64,000 bases of DNA from Torymus aiolomorphi. Taxonomy: Eukaryota > Arthropoda > Insecta > Hymenoptera > Torymidae. The notes under the pieces are model-generated. The model saw only the letters and a list, made by a program, of their open reading frames with translations. It made no database searches and had not been told where the DNA came from. Each line of letters starts with the position of its first letter. Position 1 is the first letter of the stretch. A program made the position numbers and the translations under genes. The stretch spans positions 169,567,297 to 169,631,296 of the forward strand of contig CM070874.1 of NCBI GenBank assembly GCA_036365515.1, read 5' to 3'. Below, one piece after another: positions 1 through 12,195 of this stretch.

Positions 1-345
1 AATTGGTATACAGGGATTTTGGATATCGATGATCAAGATTTTGCAATTGGATTTTCGAAATTCGAAATGGCGGATCCAATATGGCGGTTAATAGTTCGAA
101 AAAAGCTTAGGTTTTTCTGAAAACTGGAATACAGAGGTTTCGAAGTCGCTGATCACGATTTGACTAACAGATTTCCGAAATTCAAAAGGGTTGTCAAATG
201 TTCGAAGGAAGCTTAAATTTTTCTCAAAAGTGGAATACAAAGGTTTCGAAATCGCTGATAACGATTTTGATATCAGACTTTCGAAATTCAAAATGGCGGA
301 TCCAATATGGCGGTTAATAGTTCGAGAAAAGCTTAGGTTTTTCTC
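1..345. repeat. Tandem satellite fragment, about three units of 106-122 bp
   Basis: Three successive units start near 4, 126 and 232 with the shared phrase 'ggaatacaraggtttcga' and continue into 'aatggcggatccaatatgg'. Spacing is 122 then 106 bp. The same 'atggcgg' vocabulary recurs in the satellite at 27.5-31.5 kb and in the palindrome at 41.0-42.3 kb. The array runs off the left edge of the window. No coding potential. Confidence 0.7.
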
Positions 346-1035
346 AAATCCATATTGTTTTAAAGTTGGAAGGTTTTTTGACTATTAACAAAAGCCTTGC
401 CCTAGAGGAAGCACCTTTTTGATCACAGTATCCTATTATATATCTAAAAGTTTTTCCAAAGTTTTTAGAAAGTGGTTGTATGGCTACTGGCGAAGGATAC
501 AAATTGAAATATAAATCTCACGCGCCTATTAACAGTACCTCTAGGGTGGCGTCGAAAACTATTTTAATAATGACATTATTTTGAGGGGGTTGAGGGGGGT
601 CGAGGTGGAGCGAGGAAGGGAGGAGGGTGAGAGGGGGCGAGGGGGCGCGAGGAGGGTGAGGGGACGCTGAGGGGGATGGGTCTTCTCAAAACACGTATAA
701 ATAATCCCATTTTTCCGTTATTTTTAGGGGGCAATAAGGGTCGCGGGGGTAAGGGAGGGCTGAGGAGGGGGTGCGAGGAGGCGGGAAGGGTGGCGAGGGG
801 GCGCGAGCGAGGGCTGGGTGGTAAGAATTTTGAAACGTCCCTCAGATTATTGACTTCCGCAGCAACACCTCCGGCGCCCCCTTTAGTTTCCGCAAAATTT
901 TTCCAGAAATTTTGTTTGAACTCTCGAAGTCGGAACTCTAGGTAGGTTGGCATAAACCCCTATATCATAGAGGTTTATGTATACCGGTGACCATAAGTTT
1001 TTTTGGTCGCCATAAACCACTACTTTCGAAAAAAA
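346..1035. other. Intergenic: G-rich, strand-asymmetric block (about 578-830)
   Basis: No gene is seen. Positions 578-830 are strongly G-rich on the plus strand ('gagggggcgaggggg' style), split by an AT spacer around 690-730. The long ORFs on both strands here are compositional. A second block with the same layout (two G-rich runs around an A/T spacer) lies at 31505-31680, next to the end of the Helitron-like element. Confidence 0.5.
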
Positions 1036-1036
1036 A

Positions 1037-1095
<59 letters not shown>
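1037..1095. repeat. (AT)n microsatellite
   Basis: Pure alternating AT of about 58 bp. A shorter AT run occurs at about 1294-1316. Confidence 0.95.
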
Positions 1096-1099
<4 letters not shown>

Positions 1100-1319
1100 T
1101 GTATAACCTTAGTTCCCAGGACCCCATGTTACTGTATACCTATACGTGACTAAAGAAATAATGTCTCTTATGGGGGCCGATGTCCTCAAAACTGACGTCA
1201 AACATATGTAGATTCAGGGACTGTCCCCAAAACTAACAAATCTCCCCGAAACCAACGTTAAACATCTGGAATGTCCTGGAAACTAACATAAAACATATAT
1301 ATATATATATATATATTTT

Positions 1320-1530
1320 ACCAGATTTATGGAGCCCTTTTATACACATGAGCATATTTATGGAGCCCGTTTTCTTTTATGGAGCCCGGGTCCCATAAAA
1401 TATTCTTATACGGCGTTTATGGAGCCCGATCTGGAGTTTCTATACCCAGAGAGGGATTATTTCTTTAGTCACTTGTATACGGGAACTCTGGGCGTAGGTA
1501 CTAATATACAGGGATGGGCTCCATAAAGGG
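1320..1530. repeat. Dispersed repeat with 'tttatggagccc' words
   Basis: Four copies of 'tttatggagccc' occur within about 100 bp, followed by 'attatttctttagtcacttg' and 'actctgggcgtaggtacta'. The same ordered set of phrases recurs at 31720-31960 and, inverted, at 32219-32710, so this is one dispersed repeat family. The ORFs crossing it are incidental. Confidence 0.6.
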
Positions 1531-1930
1531 GTTAAGTGATAATGCTCACAATTTACACATATTAAATTAATGAGAGAAAATGGAGCAAGAGCGAAGGAAA
1601 CTTTCTGTTGATCAAGGCGTGCACTGCGAGAAATCTCTCTCCCTGGTGGGGCCACGGGGGAAAAGAAATCCTAACACCGATGTTCGGTCGATGGTTGGGA
1701 CTGCAGTTAACTCTCGGTGCTGTTGAGCGCGCTGGTGAAGTACGTGTGTCTCAGGCGGAGGATCAGTTGCGTCTGACTTCGCGTACGGCGACACGCGTCG
1801 ATAACGCCGCGCGCGTGTTGGCCGGGGAGGAGGGGGAGAAGCCGCGAGCGGCCCCCTGTGGTACGTGCTCGGATTAGCGGCCCGCTCACGTGGGAAAATT
1901 CAAACGACCCGCTCGCTCGTACCGGAACGA

Positions 1931-2326
1931 TTATAGATGAACTGGCGGACTGACAGGGCATTTTGCGATTTCTGAGACCATTAACAGGAGGCGAGCGAGT
2001 TTGGGGACGGGCCGATTGCAGACTCCAACTACAGTACGCACGTCCACCGTTCGGACACGCTCGTCGGAGCCAGGATGCCCTGCAGTCATGCGTCCAATGG
2101 GCCAATTGTCGTTTGCTCGCAGAAGAGAAGCGACCAAAAAGCATCCCCTGCACGATGAGAGATTGGGCTGGTGGGGCCGTGGAATGGAAGACGTCGATCT
2201 GCCAAGCAGGGAGTGAGCTGGAGTCAGACCATCCAGGTCGTTAAGCTTCCAGTGAGGAGTCCGAGCGGGCGACTTCACGACGGCCTCGATTTGAACCAGC
2301 AGGGTAGTGAGCTCCATGTAGGTCAA
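1931..2326 (-). pseudogene. BEL/Pao pol relic: integrase C-terminal domain
   Basis: A 131-codon minus-strand frame. It opens with 'TYMELTTLLVQIEAV', the segment following the catalytic Glu of BEL/Pao integrases, continues through 'LDGLTPAHSLLGRS', and ends with 'NWPIGRMTAGHPGSDERVR' and 'RPVPKLA', the domain that closes BEL/Pao pol. It lies just past the RNase H remnant on the same strand, so the DDE core has been lost by deletion. Confidence 0.8.
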
Positions 2327-2646
2327 TCGCCTGGGCCCTGCCTTTCGTCGAAGGTACGCCTACATACACCAGTATCCTAGAGCCTGCAGAAGTGTGGGGC
2401 TCATTCATAATTCTCTACGAAGTCGTTGCCGACTGGCCTATCAGGGCGTAGCCAGTGTAACGATCCTCTGTGACTCACTCAAGGGATGTCAGTCGTGCCC
2501 AGAGATGCCCGGGCCTTCAATAACCAGGCGCCGTAACTTGGCGGCAAGGAGGGTATCTCGAAGCTTGAGTATTGGGATCGTCATACGGGCGCACGGCCGA
2601 TCCGTATTGATCTGGCTCTTGATCAACGCAAGTTTGGTCTTGGTGG

Positions 2647-3500
2647 CTAACAGGCTGACGTGATCAAGACCCCGATCATCTTCCGTGCGCAGATATACGG
2701 CGACGGCGATATCGCGGCGACTGACATCTGCAAAGGCGTGCTATTGCACGCGGCAAGCTGGGGACCAACGGAGCCAGCGAGGCAGCGCGGGTCAGATGTC
2801 TTAGATGCTCTCTCTGAAGCAACTTCCAGGGTCGGAGAGTTTGGCGATTTCGGAGAGCACGTGGCGCTTAGTTGTATGCAGAGTTGCTGCAGCGTGCGCA
2901 GGGACAGGAATGGAGCGCAGAATGTTCCGCAGGGGACGGTGAGGAAAGCGTAATGGGCTACAGGCTCTGTCATAGACGGGCTCCGGACGATGCGTTGGAG
3001 ATGCTCGTCCGCAGTCTCGATGCGAATTTGCCGGAACATCTTTACGTCGGCGCGGAACGCCATACACCATTGCTTCCAGCGCGTAACGACCGTGTGGAGG
3101 TCATTCTGAAGCGTGGGGCCTGGCGTATGGGCGTCATTTAGACAGGCTCCAGAGGACGTCATACTGAAGGCGTTAAAGAACACACAAATTTTCTGGTCGC
3201 AGTCTTTTCGGTGCCAGCTTCCATAATGCGGTAGATAGTAGATCCGCCCTGATGGAGCGCCTAGCTCCTCAATGTTGAGCAAGCGCAAATGACCCATATT
3301 GAGATAGCCAGTCACGAACTGGACGTACTCATCTCTCAGATGGGAGATTCATCACATGCGGCCGTGCGTGGCGGAGAGAGCTCACCGTGCATTGTCCAGG
3401 CTGTCACTGAGAAGGTTAAGGCGATCGTGGCGAGTGGGTAGTAGGACCCAGTAGCGCCCGTCGTGACTGCGAAAGTGGCTCGACGCGTAAATGGCACTCG
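2647..3500 (-). pseudogene. BEL/Pao pol relic: reverse transcriptase
   Basis: The 222-codon minus-strand frame at 3315-2647 contains BEL/Pao RT landmarks in order: 'NMGHLRLL', 'YYLPHYG', 'SSGACLNDA', 'GPTLQNDL', 'AFRADVKMFRQI' and 'PCGTFCAPFLSLRTLQQL'. Upstream, in other frames, are 'LLRRFWAIEE' and 'RDGRYWVLLP'-like pieces typical of the segment before RT. Downstream (2650-2400) a 'TIPILKLRDTLLAAKLRR' stretch matches the RNase H start in this family. Stops, frameshifts and loss of the downstream DD motif mark it as nonfunctional. The family is clear; its subfamily is not. Confidence 0.8.
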
Positions 3501-3979
3501 CAGCGGACATCGTCCTGCGATTGATGCATGGCACGGGGAATTTCCTCGATCGCCCAAAATCTCCGCAGCAGGCCTATCAAGACCTCATGCTACAGCTCGT
3601 GTCCATCGGCAAGTGTGGTTGCGTAAGTGAGAGTTGCTTCGCTGGAAATGCTATTCGAAGTTTCCCCGGTGATGATCCACCCGATCACCATCTACCAGAC
3701 CTTCCCAGCGGCTGAGGCGGCTGTACGCGCGCCTGGTTTTGGGGTCCGTGGCCTCAGCGGCGCATGAGACGAGCCTCCATTCTTTGATCAGGCAGAGCAG
3801 GGTGCTGTTGACACACCGCGCCGCAAGTAGCGAAGCCCGGATACATCGGCACTAGGATCTGGGTTTGTCAATGCTGTGAAAGCGCGCTGCGGCTTGCACC
3901 AGGCGCCATGGGCTAAGTTCCGGCGATACGCGCTGCAAGGGGGACGACAGTCATCTAGCTAAACGACATGTCGGTGAGG

Positions 3980-4533
<554 letters not shown>

Positions 4534-4571
4534 CATATCCATAGCACGTGGAACGGCGTCGCGCATGCTGC

Positions 4572-4671
4572 TGTTTATTTGTGCACTTGCCTTCGGTATC
4601 TCGCTGCAAGACAACTTCATCTGCTTATTTGTACACCTGCCTTCGGTATCTCGCTGCGAGACAACTTCATA
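4572..4671. repeat. 50-bp tandem duplication
   Basis: Two adjacent copies share 'gccttcggtatctcgctgc' and 'agacaacttcat' at a spacing of 50 bp, with three or four differences. Confidence 0.85.
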
Positions 4672-4699
4672 CGATAATTTCATCTGGAGAATGGAGATC

Positions 4700-5100
4700 C
4701 AACAATGAGGTAAGTAGCTGCTCTTTCTACATCTACAAGCGAGCTTGACAGGTCAGTTGGAGAGGTTAAATTACCCTCCCCTTCATATGCAAGAATACAT
4801 TTACATTCAGGTGAGATCAGTGACCTTTACTTTCTTTCAACTGCTCTGTAATTCACTTCTGCACTCTTGTTGTTGCAGATCCCAAGTAGACTGGCAGAAG
4901 GTGATTGATGAGCAGCAGCAGTAGCTACAAGAGTAGCTGTCCCCATGCAACTATATCTCTTCATTGCAGCTTTACATTTCCTCCCAGTAGCAGAGTCAGC
5001 TTTGGTTCACTTATTAAAAGCAAGGTAGGTTCTGCTCCTCTCTTTGGTTAATTATGCAGGAATTACATTGCCTTTACTTATTCGCAGTTGTGTGCGACAA
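4700..5100 (+). other. Cluster of strong splice-like sites; possible noncoding exons
   Basis: A donor 'atgag|gtaagtag' lies at 4709/4710, an acceptor 'gttgttgcag' ends at 4878, a donor 'caag|gtaggt' lies at 5024/5025, and an acceptor 'ttcgcag' ends at 5087. The implied middle exon (4879-5024) has stops in its frames, so if real it is a noncoding or UTR exon. This is site inspection only; chance occurrence is possible. Confidence 0.2.
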
Positions 5101-6395
5101 GAAAGCTGAGGCAGCTTCCTTGTCACACACACCTTCCGTAGTCTAAGTTTTCTTATTTAATAGCAGGTCTTGTTTCGATATCATTTACGTATTTCATCTT
5201 TCCACTAATGAGAGATTTATCTTGCCAGTTGTCACCGCAGCGAACGCCTCCACAGCACTAGGAGCTCGCCATGCTCCTTTACAAGAGTACTGTCTAGGTT
5301 TTTGGTAGGGTTGGTAGAGACCTAATGTGTTAGATTAAGGTGTCGGATGGGTTGCTTGGGCCCACTTCTGCGGAGTATTTTTGTCTCACTATTCTATAGG
5401 TTTTTCTATTCTGGAAATTTTGCCAGAAAAAAGCCATGAGCAATGAACGTGGGGGTTTTCTCTGACTATTTATGCTACCTAATTGTAATGCTAAAAAATG
5501 AGCGTTATAACATCGTGAGAAATTAATATTCAATTTATAAAAATGAATTTATCGAAGGCTGACGAGCAAGGACTTTTAGGAGTTAAACGTAACACATTTT
5601 TCTTAATCAAAAAGTATGCCATATTGTAACAAGCTCTGCACTTTTACAGAAATTCATAGGAAAGGGGGGCACACACAAGAATAAAATAGAAATGTAAAAA
5701 ACCTGGTTTACGATTTAAAACTGACATTTTAAAGACATTTCGTCTTTAGTCGTACCTGATAGTCTTCAGGAAAATGTATCTTTGACACCAAGATGTGATA
5801 TTATTCTATTTGATTCAAATATATTAAAGGCATTCAAAATGTTTTAGTCAAAATAATGAAATATTTCTTTGGTCAAAAAAGTTTGTTCTATTTAATGAAA
5901 CATACATTACTTTCTGATAAATATGAGTTTCTGATGAAAACGCGTTTCTCTGAAATTAGTCGTAGAAGTACATCGTAGGAAATTAACATTAAGCTTAAGA
6001 AAATCATTTCTTTGCCGTAAATATCTGTATCATTCACCCGTTATCACGAAGACCGCTTAAATGTTTGAAAAGTGCCAATTTTTTGACATGAATGAGTCAG
6101 TTAAAGCTCCAATATGTACCTTTTGTTGTTTTTAGCAGCATTAAAAACTCACAAGTTCACTTTCTGAAATGTGACTTTGTAAGGCACATACGGTCTTGAA
6201 GAAAAAATTCGATGTTTTTTTATTTTCTTAATATTTTTTTTTATTTTTTAACAAATTGAATGTATATAGATATAAGTATGTTAATGTGTATTTATATGAC
6301 AATATTTTACAATTATTTTGACAAACATTAATAAACAAAAAAAAGTTTGAGAAAATAAACTATTATGTTACGAGTAGAAGTTCCCCCAGAGAGCA
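5101..6395. other. AT-rich intergenic sequence, no gene
   Basis: No coding signal. A segment at about 5951-6015 ('gaaattag...gaaattaacat...aagaaaatca') resembles 35513-35570 and a little of 35747-35770. These lie before the gypsy pol and after the env remnant respectively, so a shared dispersed repeat or distant LTR relics are possible. Confidence 0.4.
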
Positions 6396-6428
6396 GGCGC
6401 GTACGGCCATGAACCCGAAAAGCATACG

Positions 6429-7147
6429 ATGCCGATTCATGCACAGACCCAGAGAACAAGATACGTGATTCAATACAAACTGCGGGGTAGCAATGTGCTA
6501 AGCATCGATGGAGGACATCGAATGTCAACTGTTAAGATAGTAAATAAAACAGACGTACCGGACCGAGCGAAGAGACCCTACCACCCGCCCGCTATAAAGG
6601 AGGAGATGCAGTGGCAAATATCAAAATGTTTAGTGGAAGGAGTTACTAGACCCTCTGACAACCCTTATTCATCAATGATGTCGGTAGTCCTCAAGAAAAG
6701 TGGAAAGAATGGCGAAAAAAGATGGCGAATGGTGACAGATTTAGGCCAATTAAAGGAGATAACCGTAGGAAATAGTTATCCGCTTCTACTTACAACAGAT
6801 ATTATATAATCTGTAACAATGGCCTAATATATTACGGCGATTGACTTGAAAACGAAATTTTACCAAATCCCCATGAATCCGGAAGATGCGCACAAGACTG
6901 CTTTCGCCGGATCGTATGGGCACTAGAGTATACGCAAATGGGTATGGGCCTACGCAACGCACGTGCGCCCTTTCAGAGCTTGATGGCTTTCGTGTTGAGT
7001 GGACTGAAGGGGGTAGAATTATACGTCTATCTAGACGATATTATCGTCTTCGCAACGGACTTAGAAGAGCACGGGAAAAAATTCAGACAACTCATGAGGA
7101 GGCTAGACGAACCCAACCTTACCATAGAGCCAAGTAAATGTATGTGA
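6429..7147 (+). pseudogene. Ty3/gypsy reverse transcriptase relic
   Basis: Homology begins near 6560 ('RPYHPPAIKEEM'), followed by 'RPSDNPYSS', 'KRWRMVTD' and 'NSYPL' (frame to 6809). After a stop and frame change come 'AIDLKTKFYQIPM' (about 6838) and then 6938-7147, which holds the catalytic 'YVYLDDIIVF' box and 'KCM'. The Y-x-D-D box is intact, but the frame is broken at least twice between 6800 and 6940. The 'GEKRWRM' style motif 4 region resembles the errantivirus side of Ty3/gypsy. Confidence 0.85.
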
Positions 7148-7916
7148 AAATCGAAGTAGTACGTAATTGTCCCGTCCCAACAAGTAAAAAGAAAATCAAG
7201 CCGTTCCTAGGATTAGCAGGATATTACCGCCGATTCGTAAAAGGATTCGCAAAAATAGCCTGGCAACTGTCGAATCTGTTAAGGGAGCACCATCATTCGG
7301 GAAAGCAACTTTTTGTATGGGGAGCAGATCCGCAACCGTTCATATGGGGAGAAGCTCAGCAACAGGCGCTCAAAAGAATAAAAGACGCGTTTTGCAGCAA
7401 GCCCGTATTGATGGCGCCTGATCTATGAAAGAAATACGTCATAATAACAAACGTGAGCAACTTTGCCCTAGGAGCCATATTACGACAGGGTGAAATAGGA
7501 AGAGACCACGCTTGCATGTACGCCTCTCATTGTCTAAGAGGACCAGAGTTACGTTCTTCGACATACGATCGAAAGCCATATTCCTATATGGTCGCAAATT
7601 CACGGCAATTGCGGATCACGAGCCACTGAAGTATTTTCATAATACCAAGAAACCAGACTTGTGGTTCAAGAGGCTGAAGGCCGAACTGTCCGGCTATGAC
7701 TTTGAGATTATTTACCGGTCGGGGCCGCGTAATTGCAACGCAGATGCATTATCTCGGAACCCACTCTTGCAGGATGGGGAAGAAAATCCGGATCAACCCC
7801 GAGTAAAACTCTATGAATTAGCGGAAAAACAAGAGAAAGAAGATAACTATAATGAATATGACCCCCCTGCGAGGATACTTTACGCAACAAGATCAACTAC
7901 AAAGAATCACAACTAA
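7138..7916 (+). pseudogene. Ty3/gypsy RT connection and RNase H relic
   Basis: The frame at 7138-7428 gives 'FLGLAGYYRRFVKGFAKIA', the tether between RT and RNase H, and then 'ALKRIKDAF'. A stop near 7426 breaks the domain. 7430-7530 encodes the 'FALGAILRQG' stretch and 7512-7916 gives 'TAIADHEPLKYF' and 'GPRNCNADALSR', the C-terminal RNase H signature. An acidic tail follows (7790-8160, rich in S, D and E). Confidence 0.85.
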
Positions 7917-8302
7917 AATAACGAACGCAGGTCAGGCACTGAGGAACCTGGCGTGACAAGGCATGCCATAAGAGATCGCGGCCAAAAGGAGGCCCAAATA
8001 TCGGGGTAGCGCGGAAAGCTCCGGCAACCTACGGGAGGAAAAGATACTCCACTGTGACTCATCAGCAGACTCGGATAGCCAAGAGGACTCATCACCGGAC
8101 TCGGATACGGAAACCAAGACTCTGAGGCCGAGGAGGCATAGGTACCGGAAACAGACAGAAGGAAGGCCAGGGCGAAAGCTTCCTGCCTGCGGACGATACA
8201 GTAAGGTGGAGGACTAAACGGCAATTCAGTAGTGAGGAAGGAGTGTAACATGCGGACGGGTTGCACGTAGCCAGTACACCGTTAGCCTCAGCCGTCACGC
8301 CG

Positions 8303-8709
8303 CACAGTGTTCGGAAATCGAAAATTTATGGACAAGTTACCTTGCAGCCCACAATTTTCCATCGATTTTGATGACTTTTTTTTTTAAATTAAAGCTTTTG
8401 CAATTGCCAATCGATCCCTCCAGGTCGATTTTCCAATTTCAGTCCAGAGTTCATGCCCAGGATTCATAAACTTATGAAACACATATCCAGACTCTCCTAA
8501 ACTTTACAAATGCAATTCAATTAACCAAAAAAATTTTTCAGAGAGAGAGAGAGAGAGAATCATTCTAGTTAATAAAATTTGAATGAATTACCCGCTTAAT
8601 TCACAATTAAAATTTTAAGTCTTGAATTAAAACTCGTTAAATTAAGAATTAAATTTTAAATATTTAATTGATGGTCGTTATACTAGATCTCAAAATTGAA
8701 ATCAGGGGG

Positions 8710-8763
<54 letters not shown>

Positions 8764-8992
8764 GAAGGATTTATTTGGTTAACTGAATTGAATTTGTAAA
8801 GTTTAGGAGAGTTTGGATATGTGTTTCATAAGTTTATAAATCCTGGGCATGACCTCTGGACTGAAATTTGAAAATCGACCTGGAGAGATCGATTGGCAAT
8901 TGCAAAAGCTTTAATTAAAAAAAAATCAAAATCGATGGAAAATTGTGGGCTGCAAGGTAACGTCCATAAATTTTCGATTTCCGAATACTGTG
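8303..8992. mobile_element. Foldback MITE, Transib-like (heptamer CACAGTG, TSD CGCCG)
   Basis: A 690-bp palindromic element with arms of about 230-260 bp: left 8303-8560, right about 8760-8992. The left end begins CACAGTGTTCGGAAATCG and the right end, reverse-complemented, CACAGTATTCGGAAATCG. It is flanked by the identical 5-bp direct repeat CGCCG at 8298-8302 and 8993-8997. Transib superfamily elements are known for CACWATG-like termini and 5-bp GC-rich target duplications, which this fits. No transposase is inside, so it is nonautonomous. The arms carry a (GA)n/(TC)n pair (about 8538-8559 and 8712-8759). It sits in the spacer of the gypsy relic. Confidence 0.8.
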
Positions 8993-8997
8993 CGCCG

Positions 8998-11070
8998 TTC
9001 CCGACTGTCACGCGAGCGCAACCGCTAATATTTGGACAACAACCACTGTATGGCGAAACTCCTACCAAAACACCAACGAGTGAGACGAACCTTAATGAGA
9101 TTTGACTGCCAGGTCAGTCAAGCCGCCCGCAAAGCATGCCTATTGTTTTGCTCCCAAGAATAAACCCCGAAGCACTAAGACAAAAGGAAGGAGAAAACCT
9201 GGAAAAAACGGAAGTTTCGACCCTGTACCAGGAGAGTTTCTTGCTGTACGTAATATTGATGGCGGCTTTTGGCTTTGCCGGTAAAACCGAGATATATTCA
9301 AATTCAAGGGCCAGGTTCGAGTGCTTTAGCTTGTGGAATCTGGCGAGGATAAACAAGCGTATACTCTTGACTTATCAGAACAACATAGAAATTGGAAGTA
9401 TACTGAGTAATGTTAATCTGACGAAAATATCGAACTACAGATATCACCTGCCGAAATCGGAGTGGGAACGTATAGGCGAAATATTAAAGGAATCTATCAA
9501 AGCAGAAAAAAACTCCGCGACAATGGGATTCGAGCCACAGTCCCTAAGTAATAGTAAGATCGCGGATAATCCGCGTAAGGGGAAGTCCCAGCACATGAAA
9601 AACCAGTCTGGTTGGAATGCAGGAGTCGGAAAAAGAGTACCCCGTGGTAACCCCCATCCAAGAAAACCACGAGGGTAATGAATTTCGTCTCGGAGACACG
9701 TTCTGTTCACAAAATATAGGCCACACGAGCGACTCCGTAAAGGACAGGCTACGTCAATCATTAAACGGCCCCGATAAAAGAGGGACCAGGGTAAAGTTAG
9801 AGTAGACATGGAGCAAAGGGAGAGAAATGGTCAATCGGGGTTCCGTATAGATGTATGGGAAACACCCGCTCATCCGCAAGAGGACGCTCGAACCCAGGAT
9901 ACATCTACATCCCATAAAGGGCCACCAGCTCGAGACTCGCATCTAAGGTGGAATGAAAGTTCAGCAGCAATCTTACTATTTAAAAACGCTAGTCCCAGGA
10001 GAGAAAGACAAAAAACACAATCAGAAGGCGAAGCGGACCTAGCCCCCGATACGGAAATGCCATCCTACAACGAGGACATAGAAGAGGACTAGATACGCGC
10101 TCAGTACGGCTCGCGCAGGGAGTACTATCGCGTCGCACCATAAATGACGATGAAGCGGCTCCGAAATTGAATAAAACGGACCCCGGCACACGGGCCGGCG
10201 GTATTGACCCAAGGATCAGCACCCCCGAAAACCAAAGAAAGGCAGAGGAATCGGATACCCGGCTCTTTACTGACAACGAGGCCGAGACTCCTAATCCAAG
10301 GAGAAGAATCCACCACTGGAGCAGCAAAAAAGGCAAAGCGGTAGAATGAACTGAGATGCTCAGTCTACGAGCAGGCCGAGCCCTGCGAAAGTTACCAACG
10401 AGGAAGAGCTACCAAATGATTCTTGAGACGGCGACCGGCCATCGAATCACCGCGAAAAGGAAGGGAAATCGGACCAGCGATACACCACCCCTAGGGAAGT
10501 CAGCGACAGAACCCACTCGTCGACTTCAGCACAAGGGTTTTACGTATATACAGAGGAATCGGAATGCGGACAGCCAGACCTACCCCTCGCCCAAGATAAG
10601 GACATCCCGAGTTCTCCGCATGGGAATGGCCTTTCTTTTCCCTGATTAAACCACTACGATTAGAGACATCTCCCGGAGAAATACGAGCAAAGTTATTAGC
10701 GAACCCGGCTCTAGAATCCTGTGGAAACCCTCTTGAAGCCTGTCGTATTCTATCAGACATCAACGAGTGTGCCAATGGAGACTGCATTTACATATTCTTA
10801 CACGAATACAACCAGAGCGTATACGTACAGTTTCAGGTAATCTAGCGGATAAAGTTTCTCCACTATAAGGTTAACACCCCGAATTCGCACAAATAGATCT
10901 AGTAGGGATCCACTATACTCCATATATCCCCGCAACGGAGGAGACCCCGAGGCAGGTTGAACGCAATATTGCATCCGAGGGATGCCATAGATGAGGCACA
11001 GCTAGAGGAGCTACTTCCGACCCCCGCACACCGCACAGAGTTAATGACCCAGTAGTCGAAGTAAGACCGT
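8998..11070 (+). other. Gypsy spacer region with unrecognised open frames
   Basis: A moderately GC-rich region between the RNase H and integrase parts of the gypsy relic. The longest plus-strand frame is 9136-9678 (180 codons), overlapping a second frame at 9102-9284 that ends in 'NIDGGFWLCR'; the coding frame may switch near 9270. Further charged, Pro/Glu-rich frames lie at 9808-10092 and 10167-10349. I do not recognise any of them. Position and composition suggest retroelement-derived sequence (extra spacer or displaced gag), but no motif proves it. Confidence 0.35.
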
Positions 11071-11074
11071 CACA

Positions 11075-11320
11075 CCGTTGCCTCCATGGCTACCGGACAG
11101 TGATAACAATGGGACATTTGCACACGTACAACAGCTGGACGAACAACCATTCGCACACAAAGAAAATTTAGTATACTTACTATCGACAGATATATACCAA
11201 GAAACAGAGGTACTGGAAGCTCTTCTAGAGCGACGACACAACTCGGAAGATGGCTTGAGAGGGTCGCTGTATGCCGTCGAGAAATACACACTACGGAGAC
11301 GAGTAGAGATCGAATGATGG
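11075..11320 (+). pseudogene. Gypsy pol spacer just before integrase
   Basis: A plus-strand open frame at 11078-11317 (79 codons) containing 'KENLVYLLSTDIYQETEVLEALLERR'-type acidic sequence. It resembles the segment that precedes integrase in errantivirus-like pol. Coding traces continue weakly to about 11510, where a TTAA MITE interrupts before the integrase zinc finger. The assignment rests on position and weak resemblance. Confidence 0.4.
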
Positions 11321-11517
11321 GTGTGTTTGTCAAGATACATATAGATAGTAAAACTTGCGACCAAATATAAGTCAGTGCATCTGTATGTTAAAACAATTAG
11401 TTACAAAATTCGAAATAAGATCCATAGGCATCATCAGGGACGTAGACGTACTAACCTTGGCCGAATGGAGCTTTATTAGCGTTACACAATAGTACATTAC
11501 ACAATAGTTTTCTTTAA

Positions 11518-11666
11518 CCCTTAGAGGGCCAGGATTTCAAAAATTTTAAAAGCTCATAATTTGTACTGAAAAGTGATCTGAGATCCCCAAGTTAGAACCA
11601 AACCAAGGTAGGATGTTGGCGAGTCAGACCATGACGCCTCAAGGCGTCATCCCGGTCCTCTAAGGG
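11518..11666. mobile_element. TTAA-flanked MITE (family with CCYTTAGAGG ends)
   Basis: A 149-bp element with ends CCCTTAGAGGGCC and GGTCCTCTAAGGG, flanked by TTAA on both sides (11514-11517, 11667-11670). TTAA duplications are typical of piggyBac-like and some other DNA transposons. A sister copy with nearly the same ends is at 55318-55456. It interrupts the gypsy pol just before integrase. Confidence 0.8.
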
Positions 11667-11689
11667 TTAAAAACCACCTCCCAGTACCG

Positions 11690-11987
11690 AAGGTGGAGGA
11701 TCGTTATCGGATCATTAAAAAATATCATGAGTCGGCTGTAGGCGGTCATAAGGGAATAACTAAGACCTATGATAGACTGGCACACGAATATTACTGGAGG
11801 AACATAAAGTCGGCTGTGCGACAGATTGTGCTGGCCTGTCCCGACTGCCAAACCGACAAACTCGTCAGAGAGAAAACACGACTTCCCGTGAAAATAAGTG
11901 ACACACCCTCAAAACCATTCAGTAAAATCACAATAGATTTTGTGGTCCCTAAGGAAGTGACTAGACTTTGTGAACAAGATAATAGAT
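11690..11987 (+). pseudogene. Ty3/gypsy integrase: HHCC zinc-binding domain
   Basis: The open frame 11693-11989 holds the H-H-C-C finger: 'KKYHESAVGGHKGI' (both His), 'YYWRNIKSAVRQIV' and 'CPDCQTDK' (both Cys). The start of the catalytic core follows ('ITIDFV', with the first catalytic Asp). After about 11990 the frame is lost and most of the DDE core is absent before 12196, so the domain is nonfunctional. Confidence 0.85.
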
Positions 11988-12048
11988 GAGTTTGCAAATG
12001 TTTTGAAGATAAATAAATTTTCGCGATACACAACTGTGTCGACAAGGA

Positions 12049-12173
12049 CCGATGTTTTCAGATGGATGTTACTTGGAACGTAGGAATGTAGGAACTAGTG
12101 TCAAAGTGGCCTCTAGTTGACTATAGTTCCTACTTTTCTACGTCCCAAGGTAACAACCATCTGAAAACATCGG
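12049..12173. repeat. Short palindromic insertion in integrase
   Basis: Inverted arms of about 38 bp: left 12049-12086 beginning CCGATGTTTTCAGATGG, right 12136-12173 ending CCATCTGAAAACATCGG. It lies exactly where the integrase core is interrupted. No target duplication is evident, so its superfamily is undetermined. Confidence 0.75.
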
Positions 12174-12195
12174 CACTTACCGACATAGTTGGGTC

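Noticed and set aside
576..953. Proline/arginine-rich ORFs in both directions
   Set aside because: They arise from the G-rich asymmetric block; no domain or start context supports them.
8303..8992. A true recombination signal sequence of antigen-receptor type
   Set aside because: Only the heptamer matches; the rest is a palindromic MITE with a 5-bp duplication, so it is a Transib-like terminus.
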